Shown: one piece after another, positions 8,049-15,682 of the stretch
Layout: every line of letters starts with the position of its first letter
Numbering within the stretch: the stretch's first letter is position 1
NCBI GenBank assembly: GCA_903831865.1
Contig: CAIKZH010000180.1
Coordinates: forward strand, 1-44,494
Origin: an uncultured Coriobacteriia bacterium
GTDB lineage: Bacteria > Actinomycetota > Coriobacteriia > Anaerosomatales > PALSA-660
Direction of reading: 5' to 3'
DNA length: 44,494 nucleotides
Made by a program: the position numbers and the translations under genes
The notes under the pieces: model-generated
What the model was told of the DNA's origin: nothing
The model's database searches: none
The model's input: only the letters and a program-made list of their open reading frames with translations

Positions 8049-8606
8049 ATGCATCCGCGTCGCATCGCGCTGGCGGGCCTGATCGCCGCGGCGTACGCCG
8101 CGCTGACGCTGCTCGTCGTACAGGTGCTGAACGTGTTCAGCTTCGGTCTCGTGCAGCTGCGGGTGAGCGAGGCGCTCACCGTGATCGCGTGTCTCACGCC
8201 GGCCGCCGTCCCCGGCCTCGCACTGGGCTCGGCGCTGGCGAACCTCACGAGCGTGGCCCAGTTCGGCCCCGTCGGCCTTCTCGACGTGGTGTTCGGCTCG
8301 CTCGGGACGCTGCTCGGCTCGATCTGGATGTGGCGCTTCAGACAGCGCACCGCGCTCGCACTCGCCGGGCCGGTGATCTTCAACGCTCTGATCGTGCCCG
8401 CATACCTGCCGGCCATGCTGCGAAGCGCGGGGATCGGCTCGGTTCCGCTGTTCGGTGTCTCGCTCTCTGCCGCCTGGCCCGTCCTCTACGGATTCGGGGT
8501 GCTCAGCATCGGCATCTCCGAGGCGATAGTCGTCTATGGCCTGGGATGGCCACTGCTCATCGCGATGCGGCGCATGCACCTGCCGGGGCTGGAGCAGCGG
8601 GACTGA
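8049..8606 (+). CDS. queT: QueT-family membrane transporter (ECF-type substrate-binding component)
   Basis: This protein of about 185 residues is very hydrophobic, with roughly five to six membrane segments. It shows the QueT-family blocks VQLRVSEALTVIACLTPAAV, LLDVVFGSLGTLLGSIW and VIFNALIVPAYL. QueT proteins are predicted S components of energy-coupling-factor transporters for queuosine precursors or related compounds, and they need an EcfA/EcfT module. None is adjacent; the only ECF-type ATPase and transmembrane pair in the window is the nickel set at 23863-25562. The ATG at 8049 is preferred because AGGCGG at 8034-8039 sits nine bases before it. An in-frame GTG at 8040 would have no spacing to that site. 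The exact substrate is uncertain. Confidence 0.8.
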   Translation: MHPRRIALAGLIAAAYAALTLLVVQVLNVFSFGLVQLRVSEALTVIACLTPAAVPGLALGSALANLTSVAQFGPVGLLDVVFGSLGTLLGSIWMWRFRQRTALALAGPVIFNALIVPAYLPAMLRSAGIGSVPLFGVSLSAAWPVLYGFGVLSIGISEAIVVYGLGWPLLIAMRRMHLPGLEQRD

Positions 8607-8636
8607 GTCTCCATGGCGGGTATGTGTGTAGCGAGA

Positions 8637-8674
8637 GCGGCGCCGTGCGCGGAGCGCCGCATCGAGCTTCGATG
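8637..8674 (+). repeat. Two small stem-loops between queT and amrS
   Basis: GCGGCGC (8637-8643) can pair with GCGCCGC (8654-8660). Directly after it, CATCGA (8660-8665) can pair with TCGATG (8669-8674) around a GCT loop. No U tract follows, so this may be a weak terminator of the lysC-asd-queT transcript or simply leader structure before the radical SAM gene. Confidence 0.3.
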
Positions 8675-8703
8675 GTCCGCGTGACTCGAGGGAGGCGACC
8701 GGC

Positions 8704-9717
8704 GTGGCCGAGCATCCCGCCGACCTGTGGGAGTCCGACGGAGAGCGCGTGCATTGTCTTCTGTGCCCGCACTCCTGCCATGTCGCAGATGGGCGACGAG
8801 GCATCTGCGGGGTCAGGCGCAACGACGGCGGCGCGCTCGTCGCGTTGACATACGGCCGTGTATCGTCGATCGCCGTCGACCCGATCGAGAAGAAGCCCGT
8901 GTACCACTACTTCCCGGGGACGACGGCGCTGTCGGTGGGATCGGTCGGCTGCACGATGAAGTGCGGTCACTGCCAGAACTGGCAGATCTCCCGCGCCTCG
9001 ACCGAGGACGCGTCTCTGCAGTACGTCGCCCCGTCCCAGCTGGTCGACCTGGCGATCGAGCAGGGCTGCCGCGGCGTCGCCTTCACCTACAACGAGCCGG
9101 TCATCTGGGCGGAGTATGTGCGCGACTGCGGGAACCTTGCGCACGAGCGAGGCCTCTACTCCGTCATGGTCACGAACGGCTTCGTCACCGAGGCCGGGCT
9201 GGACTACCTGGCGCCTGCAGTGGACGTGTGGAGGGTCGACGTGAAGGGGATGACCGACGAGGCGTACCGGACGCTCTGTCGCGTGCCGTCGGTGGCTCCG
9301 GTCCTCGCGGGCGCGGAACGCGCGCGCCACGTGCACAGGATGCACGTCGAGGTGGTCACGAACGTCGTGCCCGGCATCAACGACGACGAGGCGCAGCTCA
9401 CCGCTCTGGCCCGGTGGATCGCAACGTCGCTCGGCCTCGACACGCCGTGGCACGTGACGCGGTTCTTCCCCTGTCTCGAGTTCGAGGACGTGCCGGCGAC
9501 GCCGTTTCCCACGCTGCGGCGAGCGCGCGAGATCGGCCTCGAGGCGGGCCTTCGGTTCGTCTTCCTGGGCAATGCCGCGAACGAGGATGCCGAGAACACC
9601 ATCTGCCCCGCGTGCGGCGAGACGGTCGTGCGACGCGACGGATTCCGGGTGAGCCGCCACGACACGCGAGCCGGAGCGTGTCCCAAGTGCGGCGCGCCTC
9701 TCGGCATCGTGGAGTGA
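8704..9717 (+). CDS. amrS: AmmeMemoRadiSam-system radical SAM protein AmrS
   Basis: The 337-residue product has the radical SAM cluster motif CxxxCxxC at C83, C87 and C90 (GCTMKCGHCQNWQIS) and the family's conserved TYNEPVIWAEY block. A cysteine-rich N-terminal segment (CLLCPHSCHVADGRRGICGV) and a C-terminal zinc-ribbon-like pair (CPACGE and CPKCGAP) match full-length AmrS proteins rather than the shorter pyruvate-formate-lyase activases. AmrS usually accompanies Memo and AMMECR1 genes, and neither is seen in this window. The chemical reaction is not established for most members. The GTG start at 8704 follows gggagg at 8690-8695. Confidence 0.9.
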   Translation: MAEHPADLWESDGERVHCLLCPHSCHVADGRRGICGVRRNDGGALVALTYGRVSSIAVDPIEKKPVYHYFPGTTALSVGSVGCTMKCGHCQNWQISRASTEDASLQYVAPSQLVDLAIEQGCRGVAFTYNEPVIWAEYVRDCGNLAHERGLYSVMVTNGFVTEAGLDYLAPAVDVWRVDVKGMTDEAYRTLCRVPSVAPVLAGAERARHVHRMHVEVVTNVVPGINDDEAQLTALARWIATSLGLDTPWHVTRFFPCLEFEDVPATPFPTLRRAREIGLEAGLRFVFLGNAANEDAENTICPACGETVVRRDGFRVSRHDTRAGACPKCGAPLGIVE

Positions 9718-9770
9718 GAGCGGACGGCTCCGGGCGGCGGCGGCGACTCGTGGGCGGCACGGCGACGCGC

Positions 9771-9776
9771 TACAAT
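9771..9776 (+). promoter_or_regulatory. Putative -10 element upstream of the glycosyltransferase-like gene
   Basis: TACAAT matches the TATAAT consensus at five of six positions. It sits 78 bases upstream of the ATG at 9854, after amrS. A clear -35 box is not visible (TCGTGG at the expected distance is a poor match). The leader of about 70 bases has no RNA fold that I recognise. Confidence 0.45.
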
Positions 9777-9853
9777 GTGCCCTCGGCGAGTCCCTTTCGA
9801 TGACCGGCCAGGGCCGTGCCTCCGCCCGCCGGCTAAGGTGCTGAACTGAGAGC

Positions 9854-11095
9854 ATGAAACACTGCGTCGTCATCCCGACGTTCTGGACGAGGTCGCGCGG
9901 CACGGCCCCCGACCGGCTGATCAACGTGTACGATCACCCCACGTCGGTCGACGGTCCGACGCCACTGCCGACCTGCCTGAAGTCCCTTCAGGGTCTCGCG
10001 GGGCTGGGCAAGGTCATCGTTCTGGTGGCCGCGACCGACGCGTCGTGCGAGCACGAGGCCGAGGACCGCGTCTGCGAGATCGTCAAGGAGTTCCCGGGCA
10101 TGGACACCATGGTGTTCGGCCCCGCGGACCTCGGCTCGCTGCACCGCCGCCTGGAGCAGCTGGAGTTCTCCGACATGGTCGCGGGCGTCAGCCTCACCGG
10201 GTACGGCGCCGTGCGCAACGCGGGTCTGATCGTGGCCGCGACGCTGGGGGCCGAGACCTGCTTCTTCCTGGAGGACGACGCGATCGTCACCAGCCCGAGC
10301 TTCCTCAGGGTGGGCGCGGAGGGGCTTGGGATGAAGACGCCCGACGGCAGGGTGCTCTTCGCGAAGAGCGGCTACTACGTCGACGGGCAGGGCCGTTGGG
10401 AAGCGGACGAAGAGTCAGGCTGGTACGACCGGTTCTGGCGCGAGGCCGAGGAGTACAACCGGGCCATGCGGACGGTCAACAGGCCTCCTCGGATCAAGCC
10501 GACGAACCTCGCCTTCGGCGGTTGTCTCGCGCTCCATCGCGACATGTACTGCAACGTCTCCTTCGACCCTTGGGTGCTTCGAGGCGAGGACGTGGACTAC
10601 GTCCTCAACGCACGCATGCACGGCGCCGACGTGTTCATGGACAACGAGTGGAAGATCGTGCATCGGCCGCCGGAGCCCCGCAGCGCCGCGCTGCAGTTCC
10701 GGCAGGACGTGTACAGGTTCATATATGAGCACCGGAAGCTGGAGTTCGCACGCTCGCAGATCGACCTTCGGCGAGTGACCCCCGCGTCGCTGCGCCCGTT
10801 CCCGGGCGACTTCGTCGGTGGGTCCGTGACATGGCGCGCCACCGTGACCGCACTGCTGCGGGCGCTTGCGGGTCACGAGAGCGCGGCGCATCTCGCCATC
10901 GCGCGCGTCGCCCTCAGAGACGCGGCCAGTTACGCCCGGCGCAACTGCGACAACTACTTCGCCTTCCAGCGCCGCTGGCCGATCCTCACCGAACGCCTGT
11001 GGGAGGACGTCGCCCTCGGAGCGCTCTTCGGCGGGGAGCGTCGCGTGGACCGCTCCGCGATCACGGGGCGGTTCCCGGTCGTGCGCGGCAAGTAG
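9854..11095 (+). CDS. Putative GT-A fold glycosyltransferase (GT2-like)
   Basis: The 413-residue product starts with a Rossmann-like beta strand (MKHCVVIPTFWTRS). It then has a GYGAVRNAGL segment of the kind found around the sugar-nucleotide site of GT2 enzymes, followed by an acidic metal-binding motif FFLEDDAIVTSP (E140, D141, D142). A later block, FGGCLALHRDMY followed by LRGEDVDYVLNARMHG, resembles the GGED region of family-2 transferases. The last 120 residues are Arg/Ala-rich helices without a recognised fold. No membrane segment is evident, so it is probably cytoplasmic. The sugar donor and acceptor cannot be read from sequence. It has its own likely promoter and stands apart from the polysaccharide locus at the right end. 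Confidence 0.65.
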   Translation: MKHCVVIPTFWTRSRGTAPDRLINVYDHPTSVDGPTPLPTCLKSLQGLAGLGKVIVLVAATDASCEHEAEDRVCEIVKEFPGMDTMVFGPADLGSLHRRLEQLEFSDMVAGVSLTGYGAVRNAGLIVAATLGAETCFFLEDDAIVTSPSFLRVGAEGLGMKTPDGRVLFAKSGYYVDGQGRWEADEESGWYDRFWREAEEYNRAMRTVNRPPRIKPTNLAFGGCLALHRDMYCNVSFDPWVLRGEDVDYVLNARMHGADVFMDNEWKIVHRPPEPRSAALQFRQDVYRFIYEHRKLEFARSQIDLRRVTPASLRPFPGDFVGGSVTWRATVTALLRALAGHESAAHLAIARVALRDAASYARRNCDNYFAFQRRWPILTERLWEDVALGALFGGERRVDRSAITGRFPVVRGK

Positions 11096-11105
11096 GCCGC
11101 GGGTC

Positions 11106-11927
11106 GTGACCGGGGCCGGCGTCACGATCGTCGTGGGTTTCGTGTCCGGCGTTCTGTCCGGCGCCTTCGGCATCGGTGGCGGGATGGTGACCACACCTGC
11201 CATCCGGTTGCTGCTCGGCTATCCGGCGCTTGTCGCGGTCGGCACACCCCTGCCTGTGATCCTCCCGGGGGCCCTGACCGGTGCGTGGGCCCACCTGCGC
11301 CGGGGCGCCGCGGACCTGCGGGCGGGCGTCATCCTCGGGCTGGCCGGGTGTGTCACCTCGGTCATGGGCGCATACCTGTCCAAGTTCGCGGGGGGGACGG
11401 TCGTCATGCTGGCGACCGCGACAGTGATCGCCTGGGCCGCCGTGGACATGCTCCTCCAGCAGAGGCGCCGGGCGCGCGACCCCGTGCCCGCGCCCGGCGC
11501 CGAGGAGGCGGACCCGGACGTGGCGCTCGCGCTGTCTTCCGCGCCGGGCGCCCGGCGGTCCTGGCAGAGACTGGCGGCCGTTGGGCTCGCCGCGGGGCTG
11601 TACTCGGGCTTCCTCGGCCTCGGAGGAGGGTTCGTCGTGGTCCCGGGACTCATGCGCTACTGCGGCTTCACGGTGAAGGAGGCCATCGGGACCAGCCTGG
11701 TGACGGTGGCGATCCTCGCCGTCCCCGGCACGCTCGTGCATTCGCTGCTGGGGCACGTGGACTGGCGACTGGCTCTTCTGCTCGCGATCGGCGTCGTTCC
11801 GGGTGCGTGGCTGGGCGCGCACGCCGCCACCCGGGCCTCGGACCGCGCCGTGGCGCTCTCGTTCGCCGCCCTGTTGGCGGTCACGGGGATCTGGCTCGCG
11901 ATCAGCGAGATCGTGGGGCTGAGGTGA
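11106..11927 (+). CDS. TauE/SafE-family membrane permease
   Basis: This 273-residue protein has two homologous halves, each opening with the family's glycine motif: SGAFGIGGGMVTTPAIRLLL near residue 15 and SGFLGLGGGFVVVPGLM near residue 165. Each half has about four membrane helices, and a charged loop (ARDPVPAPGAEEADPD) joins them. The family exports or imports organosulfonates, sulfite or related anions; the substrate here is unknown. The GTG at 11106 is chosen because it opens on the first helix. An in-frame upstream start at 10866 would overlap the previous gene by more than 200 bases. The stop overlaps the next gene by four bases. Confidence 0.87.
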   Translation: MTGAGVTIVVGFVSGVLSGAFGIGGGMVTTPAIRLLLGYPALVAVGTPLPVILPGALTGAWAHLRRGAADLRAGVILGLAGCVTSVMGAYLSKFAGGTVVMLATATVIAWAAVDMLLQQRRRARDPVPAPGAEEADPDVALALSSAPGARRSWQRLAAVGLAAGLYSGFLGLGGGFVVVPGLMRYCGFTVKEAIGTSLVTVAILAVPGTLVHSLLGHVDWRLALLLAIGVVPGAWLGAHAATRASDRAVALSFAALLAVTGIWLAISEIVGLR

Positions 11928-12754
11928 GCCAGGAGACTCACGAGGCGACCGCCGCCGAGTTGGACTGGATCGCCCCGGCAGCCGTCGCCTCGCGGGTCGT
12001 CGAGGACGCTCGGGAGATCTCCGCCATCAGCCGCGAGACGCCATGGCGCGTGCGGGCCACGGCAAGCGGGGACGCCGCTCTGATCGGCCGCTGGCGAGAG
12101 CACCTCGACGACTGCGCGGTCCTGGGGATCTGGTGCGCTCCTCGCCGTGTTCCTGCGCTCATCGCGGACCTGGAGCGCGTCGCCGCCGTTCAGGGCTTCT
12201 CAAGACTCGTCGGGCCCCTTGTGCCGGAGGAGGCAGCACCGCCGTACCTGTCCGCAGGATTGCGGGTGGTCGAGCGGGTCGTTCTCATGCGACTCGAGCA
12301 CCCGCAGAGGGCGTGCCGCCATGAGCCGGCCCCGCGGGGGTTCGGGATCCGCGTCGCCTCGCCCGAGGACCTCCCGGGCGTCTTCGCGGTCGATGCGGAC
12401 TCGTTCGACGACTTCTGGCGCTACGACGAGCCACAGCTCGACAGGTACATGAGGACGGAGCGGGCGGCCGTGGCGACGGTCGAGGGGCGGACCGTCGGCT
12501 ATACTCTGGCCAACGTCCGCGGGGGCGAGGGCAGCCTCGGGCGCCTCGCCGTCTCACCCGCGGCGCGGCGAGGGGGCATCGGTCGCGGACTCGCCTGCGA
12601 TGCTCTGGGATGGCTGGTGCGCAACGGGGCGCGCACGGTCACGCTGAGCAGACAGGAGCACAACGCGGGCGCCGCCGGTCTCTATCATGCGATCGGGTTC
12701 CGCGACCTGCGGGGCGCCTTGGTGATCACGGTCTCGCAGGAGCTGCGGGTCTGA
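11924..12754 (+). CDS. GNAT-family N-acetyltransferase
   Basis: The 276-residue product has a C-terminal GNAT domain. Its acetyl-CoA-binding motif A reads LGRLAVSPAARRGGIGRGLA (about residues 206-225), and the following strand-helix ends in NAGAAGLYHAIGFR, the usual C-terminal signature. The first 130 residues form a second, more diverged half that may be a degenerate GNAT-like module. It starts with GTG inside the stop of the TauE/SafE gene (GTGA), so the two are co-translated. The acetyl acceptor is unknown. Confidence 0.85.
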   Translation: MSQETHEATAAELDWIAPAAVASRVVEDAREISAISRETPWRVRATASGDAALIGRWREHLDDCAVLGIWCAPRRVPALIADLERVAAVQGFSRLVGPLVPEEAAPPYLSAGLRVVERVVLMRLEHPQRACRHEPAPRGFGIRVASPEDLPGVFAVDADSFDDFWRYDEPQLDRYMRTERAAVATVEGRTVGYTLANVRGGEGSLGRLAVSPAARRGGIGRGLACDALGWLVRNGARTVTLSRQEHNAGAAGLYHAIGFRDLRGALVITVSQELRV

Positions 12755-12767
12755 AGGGGCGCGGTCT

Positions 12768-14060
12768 GTGCCGTATCGAAGGATGATGCTGGACCTGCTG
12801 GCCACGGCCTTCGTGGTCGTCCTCGGCGCCATCGTGGTGCTGGGCCCGTACGCGCGAGTCCCGCTGTGGGCGGTCACCTCCGCCGCCATCCTGCTCTCGG
12901 TGCTCGCGGGCGCCGCCTTCTGGGCGCGCATGGCGTCCCGGCCCGATCATCTCAAGGCCGTGCAGTCGCAGCGCGTGCTCGACATCGCCAACGAGTCGCT
13001 GTCCGACATGCGTCGCGGGCTCTCCCCAGCGACCGCGCAGGCCGTCTGCCGCCTCGCTCTGCGGGAGAGCGAAGCGGCGGCTGTCGCGATCACCGATCGG
13101 GAGACCGTGCTCGGCTTCGCGGGACTCGGCGAGGACCACCACACGGTGGGGGGACCGATCATCACCCGCGCCACGACAGAGGCGCTCGAGACCGGGGAGC
13201 ATCGGGTCCTTTGGACCAAGGAGGAGATCGGCTGTCCCAAGCGCGACTGCCCGCTGCGCGCCGCGATCGTGGTGCCGCTGGAGGTTCGCGACGCGCCGGT
13301 CGGGACGCTCAAGTTCTACTACACCACATCACGTCTCCTGAGCGAGACGCAGGTCACGATGGTCGGCGGACTCGCCAGGCTGCTGTCCACGCAGCTCGAA
13401 CTCTCTGAGCTCGAGCACCAGACGGAGCTCGCCTGCCGCATGGAGCTCAAGGCGCTGCAGAGCCAGATCAACCCGCACTTCCTCTTCAACACCATCAACA
13501 CCATCGCGAGCCTCATCCGGACGGATCCGCCCCGCGCGCGGGAGCTGCTGCGGGAGTTCGCGACCTTCTACCGCCGAACCCTCGAGAACAGCGATGAGCT
13601 CGTGCCGCTCTCGCAGGAGCTCGACTACGTCCGCAGGTACCTCGTCTTCGAGCGGACGCGCTTCGGCGAGGAGCGCATCCGCTTCTCTGTGGATGTCCCC
13701 GAGGAGTTCTGCAGCCTGCTCGTCCCCGCGTTCGTCATACAGCCGCTCGTCGAGAACGCCGTCCAGCACGGCATCCGCCCCTCGGGGCCGCTGCGCATCA
13801 CGCTGCGCGGCTCGCGGGACGACGCCGGCCACATCTGCCTCACCCTGAGCGACGATGGCCAGGGCATCTCGGCCGCCGAGTTGCCGCACGTGCTCGACGC
13901 CGGGTTCGGCAGCGGTCTGGGTATCGCCCTGAAGAACGTCGACGACAGATTGAAGGGGCACTTCGGCCCTGAGAGCGGGATCCTGATCTCCAGCGTGGAG
14001 GGTGAGGGCGCGACGGTGACGTTGACGCTCATGCCGGAAGAGATCGCGGAGGCGCTGTAG
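12768..14060 (+). CDS. LytS-like sensor histidine kinase
   Basis: This 430-residue protein has two N-terminal membrane helices (about residues 8-28 and 33-53). A GAF-like sensory region follows (about 75-210), then a His_kinase/HATPase pair of the LytS/YehU class. The phospho-accepting histidine is H237 in LQSQINPHFLFNTINTIASL, and the ATP-binding N box reads VIQPLVENAVQHGI with a later DDGQGIS. It lacks the five-helix 5TMR region of classical LytS. Two cysteines in the GAF-like part (EIGCPKRDCPLRA) could be a redox or metal switch. The GTG start has the ribosome-binding site gaagggg eight bases upstream. The response regulator follows directly after the stop. Confidence 0.9.
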   Translation: MPYRRMMLDLLATAFVVVLGAIVVLGPYARVPLWAVTSAAILLSVLAGAAFWARMASRPDHLKAVQSQRVLDIANESLSDMRRGLSPATAQAVCRLALRESEAAAVAITDRETVLGFAGLGEDHHTVGGPIITRATTEALETGEHRVLWTKEEIGCPKRDCPLRAAIVVPLEVRDAPVGTLKFYYTTSRLLSETQVTMVGGLARLLSTQLELSELEHQTELACRMELKALQSQINPHFLFNTINTIASLIRTDPPRARELLREFATFYRRTLENSDELVPLSQELDYVRRYLVFERTRFGEERIRFSVDVPEEFCSLLVPAFVIQPLVENAVQHGIRPSGPLRITLRGSRDDAGHICLTLSDDGQGISAAELPHVLDAGFGSGLGIALKNVDDRLKGHFGPESGILISSVEGEGATVTLTLMPEEIAEAL

Positions 14061-14780
14061 GTGCCGCTGCTGAAGGCATTGGTCGTCGACGACGAGGCCC
14101 CCGCCCGGGGCGAGCTGCGCTTCATGCTCAGCGAGGCCGGCGGGGTGGAAGTCGTCGGCGAGGCGGGGAACGCCGCTGAGGCTATGGAGCTCATCCGCGC
14201 CATCTCCTACGACGTCGTCTTCCTCGATATCGACATGCCGGGGCTGACCGGGATGCACCTCGCCGAGGCGCTCGGGGAGTTGGAGCGCCCGCCCGCGATC
14301 GTCTTCGTCACCGCTCACTCGGAGCATGCGGTCCGGGCGTTCGAGGTCGAGGCGACCGACTACTTGGTGAAGCCCGTCGAGGTGGAGCGGCTTCGCCGGG
14401 CGGTCGAGCGCCTGACCCCGGCGGCGCCGACCTCCGGCGCGGCGCGGGTCGAGCGTGTCCCTGTCGAGAAGGGCGGCAAGAAGCTCCTTCTCGCGGTGGA
14501 GGAACTCTTCTACGTGATGGCGAAGGACGACTACAGTTACCTGTTCACCGACGGCGAGCGGTACCTCTCGACGCTGTCGCTGGCGGAGCTGGAGCGGAAG
14601 CTCGAGCCCCGGGGCTTCTTCCGGGTGCACCGCAGATTCGTCGTGAACCTCGCGCAGGTGAAGGAGGTCGTGCCGATGTACGGCGGCACGCTGCTTCTGA
14701 CGATGAAGGACCGCGCGGCGTCCCAGGTGCCCGTCTCACGCCGCCGGGTCCCCTCTCTCAAGAAGGCGCTCGGCCTCTAG
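14061..14780 (+). CDS. LytTR-family response regulator
   Basis: The 239-residue product has a receiver domain with D10/D11, the phospho-acceptor D56 (VVFLDIDMPG) and the conserved lysine in ATDYLVKPVE. A LytTR DNA-binding domain covers about residues 135-239, with the family pattern LFYVMAKDDYSYLFT and GFFRVHRRFVVNLAQV. It pairs with the kinase ending one base before its GTG start. LytTR regulators commonly control cell-envelope, bacteriocin or sugar-metabolism genes; the targets here are unknown. It ends two bases from the stop of the convergent lipoprotein gene. Confidence 0.92.
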   Translation: MPLLKALVVDDEAPARGELRFMLSEAGGVEVVGEAGNAAEAMELIRAISYDVVFLDIDMPGLTGMHLAEALGELERPPAIVFVTAHSEHAVRAFEVEATDYLVKPVEVERLRRAVERLTPAAPTSGAARVERVPVEKGGKKLLLAVEELFYVMAKDDYSYLFTDGERYLSTLSLAELERKLEPRGFFRVHRRFVVNLAQVKEVVPMYGGTLLLTMKDRAASQVPVSRRRVPSLKKALGL

Positions 14781-14782
14781 CG

Positions 14783-15589
14783 CTAGATCCTGATCCTGGC
14801 CAGGATGTCGGCCGGGAAGAACGTGGCGTCGAGATGCGGATCACTGAAGTCGGCGATCTGTCCCGTCCACGCCCCGTTCTTGTAGCGCCCCCAAAGCCCG
14901 ATCGACTCCAGGCCCGACTTCTTCGGCTGGCCGAGTGCGTTGCCCCACCAACGGCCCTGCTTGTCCTTGGCCACCTTGAACGTGAACGTGAAGCCGCTGG
15001 TGTAGCTGCTGCCGGCGAAGTGGTTCACCTGCTTCGTTGCGAACAGGCGCCACGACGTCATCATCGCGGCGCTGCTCGGTCCGCTGGCGGGCTTCAGGTC
15101 CCACACGAGCTTGCCGGCGAGCTCAGCCGAGACGCCCGGAGCCGCGGCGAGCAGCGCCTTGACGTTCGCTCCGCTCGAGCCGAACGGCGCGTTCCACGCG
15201 AGCTTCCAGGTGCTGGGCCCGCCGGTGACCGCCACGAACACGCGCGAGCCGCCGCTGACCGGCTGCAGGTCGGCCACCGCTGCAGGCGCCGTCAGGTCAG
15301 CCCCTTGCACGAACAGCTGCTCCACGACGAATTGGGACTTCGTGCCGAGACCCGCCCTGACGGCGTCGAGGATGGCGGTCCTCTGCGCCGAGCCGACCGC
15401 GGGCGTCGAGATCGGCCCGCTGGACACGGTGACTGCCGCCGTCGATGTCGCTGGTGTGGTCGTCGCGACGGAAGGCGTTGCCACCACCGTGCCCGACGTG
15501 GACGGGCCGGAGGTCGCGGCACTGCGGCAGCCGGTGACGGCGCACCCCGATACGAGCAGCGACCAGACGAGAACCGTTCGGATGCGCAT
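14783..15589 (-). CDS. Secreted lipoprotein of unknown function
   Basis: The 268-residue product starts with a lipoprotein signal peptide. After MRIRTVLVWS comes the lipobox LVSGC, with C16 as the probable lipidated cysteine; a second candidate is C21 in AVTGC. A low-complexity Ser/Thr/Ala/Pro/Val linker runs to about residue 65. The rest is a globular domain containing QGRWWGNALGQPKK and ending in ATFFPADILARIRI, which I do not recognise. The ATG at 15589 is chosen because GGGAGG lies just before it and it opens on the signal peptide. It is the last gene of a long leftward run, 93 bases after pgi. Confidence 0.75.
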   Translation of the reverse strand: MRIRTVLVWSLLVSGCAVTGCRSAATSGPSTSGTVVATPSVATTTPATSTAAVTVSSGPISTPAVGSAQRTAILDAVRAGLGTKSQFVVEQLFVQGADLTAPAAVADLQPVSGGSRVFVAVTGGPSTWKLAWNAPFGSSGANVKALLAAAPGVSAELAGKLVWDLKPASGPSSAAMMTSWRLFATKQVNHFAGSSYTSGFTFTFKVAKDKQGRWWGNALGQPKKSGLESIGLWGRYKNGAWTGQIADFSDPHLDATFFPADILARIRI

Positions 15590-15682
15590 GTTTCCTCCCC
15601 CACGGACCGCGCGGATAGCCCCCGCGACCAGCGTATCAGCCCGCGGTCGCCACCGCATAGCGCAGACTCGGGGGCGACGGGC

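Noticed and set aside
9777-9853. Riboswitch in the leader of the glycosyltransferase-like gene
   Set aside because: The leader has GC-rich pairing potential but none of the conserved cores of known riboswitch classes could be matched.
10866-11105. Upstream in-frame start for the TauE/SafE gene
   Set aside because: It would overlap the glycosyltransferase gene by more than 200 bases and adds Arg/Ser-rich sequence unlike the family.
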